In this document: positions 1 through 12,294 of the stretch, piece after piece | Position numbering within the stretch: the stretch's first letter is position 1 | Layout: each line of letters starts with the position of its first letter | NCBI RefSeq assembly: GCF_030867145.1 | Contig: NC_134418.1 | Location: 3,530,802-3,594,801, forward strand | Direction: 5' to 3' | Length of the DNA stretch: 64,000 nt | From: Opisthocomus hoazin | Lineage: Eukaryota > Chordata > Aves > Opisthocomiformes > Opisthocomidae | The notes under the pieces: generated by a model | The model's input: the letters and a program-made list of their open reading frames with translations, nothing else | Database searches by the model: none | What the model was told of the DNA's origin: nothing | Translations under genes and position numbers: made by a program

Positions 1-2745
1 CCTCCTCGCCTTCGTAAAAATCAAGTGACCGGCATGAATATGCACGACAGTCACAACTCTCCTACATATTTTGGCAGGTGACTCTGGGCATGGGAAAGTT
101 TTTATCCTCCTTTTCTTGTATCGCCTACACGAAGTGGGCATTTTCACTCTTAAGGAGGGCTTTGCCCTCATCGTGTGTTTTAATTCCCATCCGCCCCGAT
201 GAAACCCCAGCGCTGGTGTTCCTCGGGGAGGGGTGGAAATCGCAGCTGCAGCTGGCAAACCACAGGGTGAAAGTGAGCGCTGTGCAGAAGCCAAAGGTGC
301 CAGACGGGTTCGTGCTGTGCAGCCGGGTGTGAATCCTCGCCCTCTCCCAACGCACCGCATGGTTTCTCAGCAGCACAGGCAAACCCAAAACTCATCAATC
401 CAGAGAGGAAAAGTAATTAAACGGCGTAACTCGGGGCACGGTGGGCTGTGGAGCATCTTGGCCAGGTGCTATCGTCCCCAAGTGGTTTCAGGGCATGGAA
501 ATTGTCTCATCGGTGGCAATGGAAGAGCCTGAACTGCTTCCCAGCCACCGCCTCTGCTCTAGGGCAGCCTCCTGCCATCACAGCCTCTCCCCTCGTGACC
601 AGGGGAGTCACGTCCACCCATCACGGGGACCCTGGACCTCACTCAGCTCCAGTGGCTGCTGCGCCTGGAGATCGCTCAGCCCCTGAAGCACACCAGCCTG
701 TGCTCCGAGTTATTTGTCTTTCCCTTGGGCAGCCATGGAAGGGCCCCCAGGGCAGTGGGATGCTGTGGGAGGGGTGGAGGGTCTGCAGCTCAAATGATCC
801 AGTAGAGAAACTTCATGGTGGGAACCCTCCCGTTTCCCAGGTGGCATCTGAGCTTGACAGCTGGTAGAAGATCTGATGCAAATCCAGGGCTCAGACCTTC
901 TTTCTGCTGCATGGCTTCCTGTGGGTAAGAGTTGTGCTCCCAACCTTTCAAAGGCTGGACCCACCTGGGCCCACGCCTTGGTCTCCTGATGCATCCCACG
1001 GAGAGAGATGGACAACCGAAGTGCACAGAGGGTCTAAACCCTCCTTCTCCCTGGACCATGGACACCCAGCTCAGGTGCACATTGTGCTCCCAGCCAGCTG
1101 ATGGTGAGGCAGACGATCTCTCCTTGACACTTGCACCAAAGTGAACGGGGGCTTCTTCAGACAAAGGGTAGATGCAGATGTGGCAGCCAAGATGCATGGC
1201 TGCCTGCTCTGGAGGACAGAGAACAGACACAGCAGGGCTTTTACAGCTACAACCAGATCTTTGTGCATCTTCAACACAGCAGTTTACCCAGCTGATATGG
1301 TTGTCTCTAAAACCTGCAGGTCCTACGCAGACCTGCACTGCAGGATGCAGCCTGATGCAGCAGAGAGGGACAATTCCCTTTGGTCTTTCTTTCACAACAT
1401 TTTAGTGGCCTGAAATTTAGTTAAGGTGACCTAAAAGCAGGATCAAAATGGTTTCAGAAAGTATCATGCTGTATGCTCAGAGACAAATCAGACGTGGACT
1501 GTAGGAGGGACTGGCATCTCCTAAAACACCTCCTGGCCAGGTGGATCCAGGTCACCGCAGATGACTTCTGGTTTGTCTCAGAGGAAGATTTCTGCCAGCA
1601 TCAAATTAAGGTCAGGGGACAGCAGAATGATGGCCTTGTTTCAGCCTGGCAAGGGAATCTGGAAAGAGGAGCGTGGGTACCGCAGTCATGTTCGCACTGC
1701 ACAGTGCAGGACACGGGTGCCCTGGTTGTGCTGGTGCCTTTGGACAATCTCCCACGCCAGAAGAGCTGAGGAACATTTGTTTGACTTATTTTCTTCCTCC
1801 ATGCTCCTGCTAGCAAGATACTCCTCTGGGCTGTCGTGTGTGAGCTTCTCGCCATTGGCATGAGCTCTTTGGGGAGGGCAGGATTCAGATGGCAAAGGGG
1901 GAGCCACGGGACTCATGGAGGGAAGGCTCTGAGCAAGGAGAGAGGCCGTGGTAGGACGACCGCTGCAGAAGGGACTACGAGGGGTGCTGCTGAAGCTGAG
2001 CTGGCAGCACAAATAATCCAAGCATCGCTCATCCGCTCCAGTGCAAAGTGAACCCCGGGGTGGGACGAGGACATCCCGAGGAGGCATAGCATCTGCTGAG
2101 AATGCTGGATGATGATGAACACTCCTGATGATGAGCCAGCATAGAGTCAGGTTTCCCCCTTTTAAAATCATTTAATGCTGCAGTAATTTTGGCCATTAGC
2201 AAAGACAGTCCCGTGTTTCAACTCTGGTCCTTTTGTCCCCGTAACAATCAGCTGCAGGAATCCAGGCTGGGTCTCCCATCAGCCACCCTGCCGTGGGATC
2301 CACGTTGGGTCCCTGCCATCTAGCAGCCCGGCCCGTGGCTCACCTCGCCTTCACTACAAGGGAGCCGTCCGCAGCCCGAGGTTTCCATCCGGATGGAAGA
2401 AGCCACCCTGCCCTGCGGGCTGGGGCCTCTGATCCCTGTGGGCTGCCTGCTAACAAAAAGATGACAGTAAATTGCAATCTCCAGAAAAGCTACAGCTCCT
2501 GGTCGTAACACTGAGAAACAACGATCAGCTGCAGCTTCCAGCACGTCCCACGTTCATTGTCTGTGCTGCCTCCCCACACGCAGCTAAACCTCACACCCGT
2601 CCCCTCCCGTCTGCCTGATTTACACATCCCTCTGTACTACTGCACGTATTTCCTCACTGCCACTTCCATTAGTGCATCAAGGATGGGACTGACTTGTTCA
2701 GGGCTTTCTCTTCCAAGAGCAATCACCTCCAAGCCCTTCTCCATC
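1..2745. other. Single-copy DNA, no supported gene
   Basis: No frame here looks like a conserved protein. The longest open frame (790-1395, minus) has low-complexity, composition-driven residues and no recognisable domain. An AT-rich patch near 2143-2215 (CATTTAATGC, CAGTAATTTTGG) stands out from the GC-richer surroundings and could be a conserved non-coding element, but nothing decides this. Confidence 0.55.
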
Positions 2746-3628
2746 CTTGAGTTGACTTCACCAATGCTTCAGGCTACTTCCAGAGAGCCCTGTCCAGCAG
2801 AAGGCAATGGGCACAAACTGAAGCACAGGAAGTTCCGTCTGAATATGAGGAAGAATTTCTTCACTCTGAGAGGGACAGAGCACTGGAACAGGCTGCCCAG
2901 GGAGGTTGTGGAGTCTCCTTCTCTGGAGATATTCAAGACCTGCCTGGATAAGGTCCTCTACAACCTACTGTAGGTGACCCTGCTTCGGCAGGAGGGTTGG
3001 ACTAGATGACTCACAGAGGTCCCTTCCAACCCCTACAATTCTGTGATTCTGTGATTCTGTGAAGACGTGTCCAAAGCTCCCTAGGGTGAAGCTACCCAAG
3101 GACAAACCTGGGGCCAAAATACTACATGGGCAGGCTTGGGCATGATTTGGTTGACTTCACCAATGCTTGAGTTGGCTTCACCAACGCTTCAGGCTCCTTC
3201 CAGAGAGCCCAGTCCAGCAGAAGACGTGTCCAAAGCTCCCTAGGGTGAAGCTACCCAAAGACAAACCTGGGGCCAAAATACTACGTGGGCAGGCTTGGGC
3301 ATGATTTGGTTGACTTCACCAACGCTTGAGTTGGCTTCACCAGCGCTTCAGGCTACTTCCAGAGAGCCCAGTCCAGCAGAAGACGTGTCCAAAGCTCCCT
3401 AGGGTGAAGCTACCCAAAGACAAACCTGGGGCCAAAATACTACGTGGGCAGGCTTGGGCATGATTTGGTTGACTTCACCAACGCTTGAGTTGGCTTCACC
3501 AGCGCTTCAGGCTACTTCCAGAGAGCCCAGTCCAGCAGAAGACTTGTCCAAAACTCCCTAGGGTGAAGCTACCCAAGGATAAACCTGGGGCCAAAATACT
3601 ACGTGGGCAGGCTTGGGTGTGATTTGGG
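2746..3628. repeat. 159-bp-period minisatellite interrupted by a CR1
   Basis: The word GACGTGTCCAAAGCTCCCTA, or its variant with GACTTG, begins at 3064, 3223, 3382 and 3541, giving an exact period of 159 bp three times over. About 55 bp of a further unit lie at 2746-2803, left of the CR1 copy at 2801-3062, so that insertion splits the first unit. Each unit contains an internal diverged 21-bp direct repeat (starts 3150 and 3171, 18 of 21 positions alike). The last unit is cut off near 3628. Units 2 to 4 differ by a few substitutions only. The frames across the array (for example 3496-3969 minus) show no sign of being coding. Confidence 0.92.
2801..3062 (+). mobile_element. CR1 retrotransposon, 5'-truncated 3' fragment
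   Basis: The copy starts at GCAATGGGCACAAACTG and carries the end of CR1 ORF2 (the [11 protein letters not shown] ... [16 protein letters not shown] segment). It ends ORF2 with TAG at 2971-2973 and finishes in the octamer tail ATTCTGTG, about two and a half copies. It lies within one unit of a 159-bp tandem array. An AAG on both sides (before GCAATGG and after the tail) may be a 3-bp target duplication, although CR1 typically makes little or none. It is too short to encode any activity. Confidence 0.95.
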
Positions 3629-4455
3629 GTCATGGTCATTTGAGTCGTTAAAGGTTTGTTCAGCAGAGTCCGCTGATTTTGGGTGATGCTCTGCAAGATT
3701 CTGGCCATAAGAGGTGGCAACAGATGGATGCTATTGAGGTCCAAACGGCACGGTACCAATGCACCTGGGCGTGGTGTGCCTGGATTTGGGTTGAGCTCTG
3801 CCTGAAACATCTCCCCAGCTGCCTGAGCTCTTCCCACGACACCCCACGCGATCCAGGCCTCCTCCAGGAGATGGCAGCAGCAGATCTCGCATGTCCCCCC
3901 CCTCCTCCGTGCAGCATTTCCATGGCAACGGGAGTGAAGCATCCCCCAGAGCTTGGAGGGCGACCACAAGGTTAGGGAAAGACGCTGCTTCCCAGCGAGC
4001 AGCCCATCTCCCAGCTTCCCTGGGCTGGGGAAACGTGGAGAGAGGCTGCCTGCCGCTTCGCTCCTCGCCCAGCATCGCAGCGCGGTAATCGAGGTGACAA
4101 CCGGAGTATTGCAGCTGAATTAGCCAAGGTCGCTGAGTTTTCTTTTACTCTCTTCTTTTAGAAGGAGGGAAAAGCTACTGCAAAACTTGCACGGATCCTG
4201 GATGTACCAAGGAGGGAAAATGGCAGGAAAAAGTTTACGGCAGCATCAACCGAGTCTAGCGGCCATCAGCAGGGAGCAGCCAGAGCAGGGAAATGTTAGC
4301 TTAGATTCCTTCCCGCTGCTCAGAAAGAGTTGATCTTCAGCGTTTAGGAAGCTGGCTGCTCCCTCTCGGCTCCCTGCTTTCCAGTGTGCTGCCACCCAAA
4401 GTAAGCTGCTTAGCACGTGCGGTGTAATCCATCTTCAGGCTTGTGGCAGGAGCAG
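3629..4455. other. Single-copy DNA, no supported gene
   Basis: Overlapping open frames on both strands at 3660-4088 have no recognisable domain. Around 4020-4090 the sequence is moderately CpG-containing but too short to be called an island. Confidence 0.5.
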
Positions 4456-4600
4456 CAGTGGGAGCTAATTAGCATGCGCTAATATGCATGTTAACAAAAT
4501 CTAGCTCCTACAGCAGGAAAACCGTTACGGTTGTTGCCGTTTATTTGCACGCTGAATTTTTTGCAATTAGGCACCCCGTAATGTTGAGTCGCAGCTGGGG
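4456..4600. promoter_or_regulatory. Candidate non-coding regulatory block with homeodomain, POU-like and MYB-like words
   Basis: The block is AT-rich against GC-rich flanks and is dense in short palindromes. GCTAATTAGC (4464-4473) is a perfect 10-bp palindrome with a TAATTA homeodomain core. ATGCAT (4484-4489) abuts GTTAAC (4490-4495). AACCGTTACGGTT (4520-4532) is a 6-bp inverted repeat around one base and contains the MYB-type word CCGTTA. Such packing is typical of vertebrate enhancers, but conservation across birds was not tested, so this is an inference from motif density. Confidence 0.3.
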
Positions 4601-4934
4601 ACCTGTCCCTCCATCTGTGGCTAATGCCACGCAGCTGAGGGGTGGGTCATGGGCAGGTCACGCAGCAGAGCTCTTGGGACCCAGCTCAGGCTTGCTCTGA
4701 AAGGCTACAAGGAAGGGGACTAATGGCACAAACATGCTGTCGTTCCTTGGAGGGGCATAGCTCAACGAGTTGTTCAAGGAGGGCAAGGGAGGTGTTTGGA
4801 AGGGGATTTGTGGTAAGGATTCAAGGCTGCTTTGCAGTCTTAATGCTTTACACTTGGCCATTCAATCTGATGCTCTCCAAGTTCCTTTTCGGTGCTGGTC
4901 AGCATAAGCCAGCAGCTGTAACTCGCTCTCCACG

Positions 4935-5268
4935 TTATAGATATCTGCAGGGTGGGTGTCAGGAGGATGGGGCCAAACTCTTTTCACTGGTGCCCAGTGA
5001 CAGGACAAGGGGCAACAGGCACAAACTGAAGCAGAGGAAGTTCCAGCTGAACATGAGGAAGAACTTCTTCCCTCTGAGGGTGACGGAGCCCTGGTCCAGG
5101 CTGCCCAGGGAGGCTGTGGAGTCTCCTTCTCTGGAGATATTCCAGCCCCGCCTGGCCGCGGTGCTGTGCAGCCTGCTCTGGGTGACCCTGCTTGGGCAGG
5201 GGGTTGGACTGGGCGACCCACAGAGGTCCCTTCCAACCCCTACCATTCTGTGATTCTGTGATTCTGTA
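4935..5268 (+). mobile_element. CR1 retrotransposon, 3' fragment, read-through subfamily
   Basis: The copy begins at a degraded form of the ORF2 stretch around '[15 protein letters not shown]' and continues through the ORF2 tail to a tail of ATTCTGTG repeats at 5243-5268. At the position where other copies have TAG it has TGG (5179-5181), and the frame continues 24 codons to a stop inside the terminal octamers. It shares GCGGTGCTGTGCAG and GCTTGGGCAGGGGG with the copy at 19340-20445, so the two belong to one subfamily. Confidence 0.95.
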
Positions 5269-8200
5269 AGCTGAGCCTGGAGCTGGGCTCATCCTCCTCC
5301 TTCCAACTGAGAGCAGGAGTGAAGCTGGTCAGGTCCCAGGGCTGCTCTCTAGTTGCTAGAGCTTTCCCTTTGGGACCATAGCTCCAGCAAGAGGTGCTGA
5401 CCGTGCTGGTGTCACCCTGCTGGGACCTGACACAGCATAACCAGACCTTTCTCTCGTGTTGTTCCAGCTCTGACTCTGGCTGATGAACTGCTGTGTTTTC
5501 AAGTCCCTGCTATGGACTGACACAGCAGATACGGCTCTATAGAAAAACACACACCACTGGGCCATCGGGATCCCTAGGTATGTTCCAGACAGCTCCTACT
5601 CTTGTATAGCTTGAGGGTTTTTTCTCTGTAAGGATTACACCCAGTTTTTCTCTGGAAGTCTCCTGTTCAAGCATTGGGCAGATCCCTCCTGATTTCATTT
5701 TATCATTTTAACAGCTCTGATGGTCTGCAGCTTTTATCAGCTCAACAGTGTGTGATGCGCACTCTCCCAGGCCACATCCCCAAGGGATGGAAAGCCAGGA
5801 GCTGAGTGGGATGGCACGGAGAAAGGGCAGGGACTTCGCAGGGCAGGGACCTCGCCAGTTGGTGCCCAGCTCCACAGGACCCAGGCAAAGTGAGCAGGAA
5901 AAGCCCATGGATGACAACCATGCTCAGCAAGAGGCCAGATCATCAGGCAAGCTGTGGGTGATGAGGCAGGTCTGAGACCAAGCTGTGCCAAAGTCAGGTC
6001 GGGACCAAAGTGTCCGTGGCCAGACATGGGCACAGATATGGATGAGCTGGAGACCAGCATTCCTCCAGTGAAGCTTGGATAGGGAGTGGGAACCAGGGCT
6101 GAGCTGAAATGGGAGGGCGGCTGTCAAACACAGCCCCCTTTAGAAGACTGGTCCTCATCACCCACAGAATCCATTGACCCACAGGAAAACCTTGTGTCAT
6201 CCTCTGTCTTGGGGAAGGGGTGAGCTAAGAACTGAAGCCAGTTCCCACATCTCTGTCTGACCACAGGAGCACATCTCATCTCAGAGACCTCATGAAACAG
6301 CAGGTGCTTGGCATAGGCCAGGTCTCCTGGCTTGTTTGGTCATTCCTCAGAGAGGCTGCATGTCTTTGTTCTTTTTGCCTTTCCTAATTTTCCCTGCTGT
6401 TATTAGTTGCCTGACGGGGAGAAAGGATCCACACTGAGTTAGCAGAAGTTTATTCTCATACGCAGTCATCCTAGAGAACTGCCACTCACCAGCATACCAG
6501 AATGTTCTGGGTAAATATAAAGCTAGAATGCAAAGTAAACTGCTTAGGCAGACAGCAGAACGCACCAGCGATGCTTGCAAAGTAGATTGATATCTTCTGC
6601 CAGAAGATGAGAGGAGAAGTAATCATCCACACTGCTGTCCAAAGCAGCGTAAGAAATGACCAGTGATTGATCTTCGTTTGTAAGCTATGATGAGCTGCAC
6701 GAACAATCTCCAGGTCAGCCTTGGACACTGGAAGTGTGTCTGAAGTGTTCCCTCAGCCTGTCGGGTTTCCTTTTTGTGTGAAAGAGCAGAAAAGGAAAAA
6801 TCTCAACACAAAAACACACACCTAAAAATCTCATAAAGTTCTGTAATGAGAATGTGGTGGGTCACTCCACATTTCATGTACCAAAGGATCATCTACAGCA
6901 GGGACCAAGGCCTCCTGCCCTTGTAGACCATAAGAACTGGGGTTCACCACCAACCTGCACTTCTCAAACCTTCCTTCTGAGCCCAGACCCTGGTCTAATC
7001 CAGACACTGATCTTGGACATGGCAGAAACATGCAACCAAGGCGGACAGACCTTCTCCAGAGGACTTCCCTCGTGCATGGAGTCCTTTCACTCTTCCAGCC
7101 AGTAGGCAGAGTTATCTGCAGCTCAACAGGAAACATCAGATTTTGAGTTTGACGGCATCTGTACTGAGTCCAGGCCAGAAGAAGGGAGCACATTGAGTTT
7201 TTCATCCTCTGCAGGACTTAACACTGGCTGCTGGAAACTGGAACCCTCTGCTCCAACTCTGGGTGTTGAAGCTAGCATGTTCTCAAAATGCTTATATACC
7301 CTATATGAGGAAAAAACCTACATTGAGTGGAGTAGTTGCAGCCAGGCTCCTTCCATGGCTCCTTCCTCTGACCACAGCTCCTACCTTTAAATAGAAACTT
7401 TATTCCTTAACATACAGAGCACAGGGACCCTGAAAAATGATGACCCATCAGGATGGGAAGGACCAGTGACACCACAGCATCTAAGAGGTCCCTCAGGTAG
7501 AGGAAGGATCCTTCACCGCCTCTGGCAGCAGGTCAAGGTGGGATGCTGGCAACGCAGACCCAAGGGAGGCCAAGGGCAAAAGAGGAGGACCTCAGAAGAA
7601 ACCAGGCACATTCGAAACGAAGGCTGTGCTGGAGCCTGAAATTATCTCTGCTTCCCTCTTCCTCCTTCTCCACCTTCCCGGGAGAGTGTCTGGGTTTTTT
7701 AGCAGCTAGGAAAACATTTTGGCCCAGATTCAGGCAGCCTATTAAGAGCCACAGTCCCAGCGGGAGCCGGAGGCTCCTCAAGGCTGCGCAGATCGGCGAG
7801 CAGGAGCCAACGCTGGGGAAAGACCATGTGGTCCCACCATGTCCCAGGAGGTTACGGGGTCTTCCCAGTGTGAAGGACACCGTTAATGCATCCCACCATG
7901 CCCGCTGGCTCCGTCCGCCCAGCGCTGCCGGCTGCTGTCACGCAGTCTCCTTCGGTTTGCAGGAGACGTGAGCTCACTTGCCGAGATTCGCCAAACAAAA
8001 CAAGCTGTGTAAGACTGTTCCCAGCTTCGCTTTGACATTTGCCAGAGGAGATTTCGAGCGCGAGAGCTGCACCGCAAAATGCAAATCGGTGGCCACTCAA
8101 CATCCCCATCCTCCGGTCCCCTGCCCCAGGAGGCATCCCCACCTGCATCCCCTCCATCCAGCGACACCTGAACTGGTCGTCATAGAAACCGGTGGGCTGC

Positions 8201-9138
8201 CTGTCTCCCCGTGTCCTCCTGCCCAGGGATGATGCTCTGCTCCCTCCGGCAGCGGCTATTTGCAGTCCGAGCGACTCGGGGAGGCTGCGGCTTCCCCGCG
8301 TGTCTGGGAATGGAGCAGCTCACGTGGCCAGGAGCTTGCTCCCACCCGGAGATGCTGCTATAATTAACGGGAAGCGAGGGCAGACTGGGGTCACGGCAAA
8401 CCCCCTGAGTATTTCACCGGCTGCAGGATGCTGTCATCCGGGCGGGCTGCAGCGGGTCGTGTCTCTGCTGAATCGAGATGGGCTTCTTCGTTTCTGCACA
8501 TTTCAGAAGCCAGTGGGGATATGAATGAACAGAGTCAGCTGCAACGCCTGCCGAGTATTGCAGGGAAGCTTTTCATTCAGAAGAAACGAAAAAGAGAATC
8601 CACCCCCCCTTCCCCCTGCCAAATATCAAAATATTTAGCGTTTTTTTAATAAAGCTGCAGAGGGTATTGACTACAATTAATTTCGGGATGGGTCGATGCT
8701 GTTGGACAAGACCACATAGCCTCACATTTTTATAACAATCTTGGTTTTCATTCTAAATTGTTTTTCTGGGAAACCTTGTTCTGCAATGATCATAACTGTG
8801 AAGACGAGGCCAAGGTGCCTGTTGGAAGGCAGCGATCGCCCATCACTCAGCACCTCAGCTTTTCTCCCTCATCCCTAGCCAGGACCCCGGGGAAAGGCTG
8901 TGCTCAGGGCACCCAAGCCCGGCTGTGGCCAGGCAGCAAAGCCACAGAGAGAAAAACCTGGTTTCCTTAGGGAACTGGGCTAAAAATAACCAAAAGCAAA
9001 ACACTGTCTGTCTTCAGGCAGCTAATCAGTCCCTGAAAACTTCACTCTTCGGTTTCTGGCAGAGAACCAGGGGCCAGCAACACCCAGGGCATGAAAAAAT
9101 GAGCTCCTTGAACCCCTCCTGGGTGCAGTAGGATGCAG
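5269..9138. other. Single-copy DNA, no supported gene
   Basis: No open frame here carries a recognisable domain. A minus-strand AT-rich stretch (6347-6728) encodes hydrophobic segments in two frames and has a donor-like GTGAGT, but it is not recognisable as a gene. A CpG-containing stretch at 7700-8100 includes an octamer motif listed separately. Confidence 0.5.
8079..8086 (+). promoter_or_regulatory. Exact POU octamer ATGCAAAT
   Basis: A perfect octamer motif lies within a locally CpG-containing stretch (TTCGAGCGCGAGAGC just upstream). POU proteins such as OCT1 bind this word, but single 8-mers occur by chance about once per strand in a window this size, so function is unproven. Confidence 0.2.
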
Positions 9139-9346
9139 TGGGATGGGATGGGATGAGATGGGATGGGATGGGATGGGATGGGATGGGATGGGATGGGATG
9201 GGATGGGATGGGATGGGATGGGACGGGACGGGACAGGACGGGACGGGACGGATGGGACGGGACGGGACGGGACGGGACGGGATGGGATGGGATGGGATGG
9301 GATGGGATGGGATGGGATGGGATGGGATGGGATGGGATGGGATGGG
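9139..9346. repeat. Compound pentanucleotide array (GGGAT)n-(GGGAC)n-(GGGAT)n
   Basis: About 208 bp of GGGAT/GGATG pentamers have a central block of GGGAC pentamers at 9221-9281, broken by one GGACA and one GGAT unit. The GGGAC units place a CpG at every junction while the flanking GGGAT units have TpG. The array is open in several frames on both strands, giving the spurious peptides GWDGM on plus and SHPIP on minus. These are products of the 5-nt period, not genes. Confidence 0.97.
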
Positions 9347-12294
9347 GAGAAAAGGAGAGGTTGCACATGAAAGGCATGGAAATGAGGCCAGGAGAAGTGT
9401 CAGATATCCCAGCAGATGTGATGGTCCATGCCTGGTGCTACCTAGGTTCAGCCATGCTGTCCTGGGTGGATTTGGCCCCGCAGGCAAGGAGGGGCCTTCC
9501 TCTGACTCCACCCACCGTTCCTCCCTGGGCCACTAACCAGCTGAGTGTTTGCTCCCAAACATGAGCACTAATCAGACAGCATGTTGTGTCTAATTAGGAC
9601 TCGTGACAAAGTGAATCAGCCTCCCCCCGCCCCCCGCGACAGGACGATGATTTCATCCGAGGCCAGGTGTTAGCAGATGGGTGCCAGCTCCACGCGCGCA
9701 TAGCCAAGCTGCTCTTAGCATTAATAAAATTCCTCCTTAACAGGCTCCAGGAAGGAAGAAACCAGCCACAGGAGCGTCTGCTCCTCAACCTGCCTGCCTG
9801 GACCCTCTTCCCCATCTCCTCTCACAATCCAAGAGCTGGTTGCCACTACCTGACTCGCTCCTCTGAGGTCCTTTTTTTGGAGGATAAGTCAGTGTTCCAC
9901 CAAGCAGGACGTGATTCCCACTCCTGATCCTTCCTCCATCCAGGAAACAAAAGGCAGGAGGCATTTGACTCATCTCCACCAGGCACTGAGGCCAAGAACA
10001 TGCATGGGAGCATCCAGAAGGTCATGAGAAACCTCCATGTGAAAATGGGATCCAGTAACAAAGCAGCAAAAGGGGATGAGGAATGAGACCAGATTTCACA
10101 GGACGCTCCAAAGCAGCTGGTGGGTTGGAAATGAAACTAATCTGGATGTCTTAGAGAGGCCTGGGACACCACAGAAGAGGCGGAGATCCACCCTTTTCAA
10201 ACGAGCTCAAGCTGATACTTCACCAAAAGTGGATCAACAACATTTTTTGGATAGTGTCATCCCATTTTTCTAGGGGATGGCGAACTCTGGGAGTGGATGG
10301 GAAAGGGCAACTCAGTCAGGAGTTTTGTAGCTTTGGATGAGGACTGTATTTCCAGCTTTTCAGGGGAAAAAAAAAATGATGCTGAAGAAAGCCCTGTGTC
10401 CATCCCCTCCACCCAGCAAGCAGGCAGGTGACAATTTATCAGCCTGCTTCCAAAAAGGCACTCCCAAGCAGAGAGTGGATGTGACAGCAGCACGGGTACA
10501 ACTCATCTTCTCCATGGGAAGCAAATGGCAGTGTGAGGACTTTAACATGAGTGAAGAGTAGAAGTTGGGCAGCATTATATAACAAGACAGGAGCAGCCAC
10601 TGAAGGCAAAATGGCCACCTGGAGAACATAATTAGCCCAGCAGGTCTTTTAGCATCGTTAAGGGATTATTGTCTCACTGTTGTATTTTGCCCATTGTCAA
10701 GGGACAATTTGTTCTGCTGGTTCCTGGTCAGACAAGACTCTCCCTGACCTCCTGGGCATGGCTGGATGATCCCCTGGAAGCAAATGCGAGGTGGTCAGAG
10801 GCGTCCTCCCCTCCACAGAGACCATCAGCAGTAGTGGGACGTCTTAGGCAGCTTTAGGACCCAAACCTTCCTGTTTAGCTGGAGAAGTGGAAATCTTTCT
10901 TCCTGGCCTTGTCTGAAAGAGACTTTTTTGGCTCTGCTTTAATGAAAAGCTGAAACTCCCTGCAGAAACCAGATGTCTCCTCCCAAGGATTCATTTTTCT
11001 TCTTGTGGAGCAAACTCCACCACTTTCCATCAAAGCTGTTTTTGCAGATTTTTCAGCACACGCGAAGTGTATCTCTGCCCTACTCCGGAGCAGGGGAAAC
11101 TGAGGCACGGAGCGAGCATGTCAGGATCTGACAAATGCTTACACTGAGGTGATGGAGAGACCTTCCCAGGATAACCTGCCCTGTGCTGAGACAGCCCCAA
11201 AGAGGAAATTAAGGTAACCTCTTACATCTAAAACTTTGCAATTGATTTTCTATCCTCGTGGCCCTACAGGCTCTCTGCTGACCATGCATGGTCAAGTCTC
11301 TGCTCTCCACCTCATATAAAAGGTGCTGGCTGCTTGATTTCTTCATGCCAAACCTCCTGGCATTCTGTTTCCCTTTTAGGAAGGAAGGTTCTGGGGCCAG
11401 AGGGAAAAAAAATAAAAGATACCTCAGCTCTTATTTATCACCTCTAGTTATAATTAAGCACTCTCTGAATGACAGGCAGCGCTTGCAGCCCAAGGGTGGA
11501 CCCGGCACAAGGAAGCCAGAGGTGTTTTCTGGTCCAGCTGTGCCGGGTTTCCACGCAGATCTCCCCACCCCTCTCCAACCTGCTTCTATTTGTGGGTGTC
11601 GCTGCGAGGCAAGCGATCCAGATGAAGTCAGGATGCCTGTTGCTGTTCTGCTTTGCCGGCCAGATCAAGCAGCGGTATGATGCAACAGCCGTGGCTGAGG
11701 GTTGCACAAACTTTCCAGCCGGAGGAATGAATCTTTTAAATAGAAGTACGGAAAAAAAGCAGTAAGCACAGAGGGCAGGCTCAGGGCGTCTTTCTTGGAG
11801 CGGGTCTCTGCGAGACAGGCTGCAGCACATGCTGTTCTGGCTCCCTTTGGTGAACTTTGCTAACATCACGTCGGTATTTGCTGTGGGTGTGCTTGGGTTG
11901 ACCTGCTGCTTCTCTCCAGGCTCCAGCCTTGGAGGACCTGGTGCCCCGTGGGTGCATTGCTAAGCAGGGACAGCGCTGCGCCGAGCCCTTCAACCGGTCT
12001 CTGGGATGACCTTGAGCCAGTTCTCTCCCAGGACTGTCTCCCTGTTCCTCCTCCAGATCCAGCAGATCCATGGATAATGGTCTTGGCTGGGAGGAGCAGG
12101 TGAGAATCGCCCGGGTGGGCAGGTCTCATGGACACTGCACTGGGGAAGATCCTGGGGGAACTTTACCTAAAAAAGGGCTCATATCTCAATTCAGCATCTA
12201 GATACGTGACCACATGCAGCCCCCTGTGTCCTACGACACAAGAGTGCATAAACTGGGGCAGAGTGATGGCCTGTTCATCCTGTAGACTACCCAT
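9347..12294. other. Single-copy DNA, no supported gene
   Basis: Unique sequence with no recognisable coding segment. A patch at 9550-9610 with CTAATCAG and TCTAATTAGG is AT-rich relative to its flanks. Short A runs occur at 10364-10375 and 11405-11413. Confidence 0.5.

Noticed and set aside
6347..6728. Minus-strand frames with membrane-like segments and a GTGAGT donor-like site
   Set aside because: Two frames compete over the same DNA, the acceptor side is weak and no family is recognised. Hydrophobic stretches are common in AT-rich chance frames.
9022..9564. Frames encoding SHPIP or GWDGM repeats
   Set aside because: Produced by the pentanucleotide array. They are open on both strands because the 5-bp unit has no stop in any phase.
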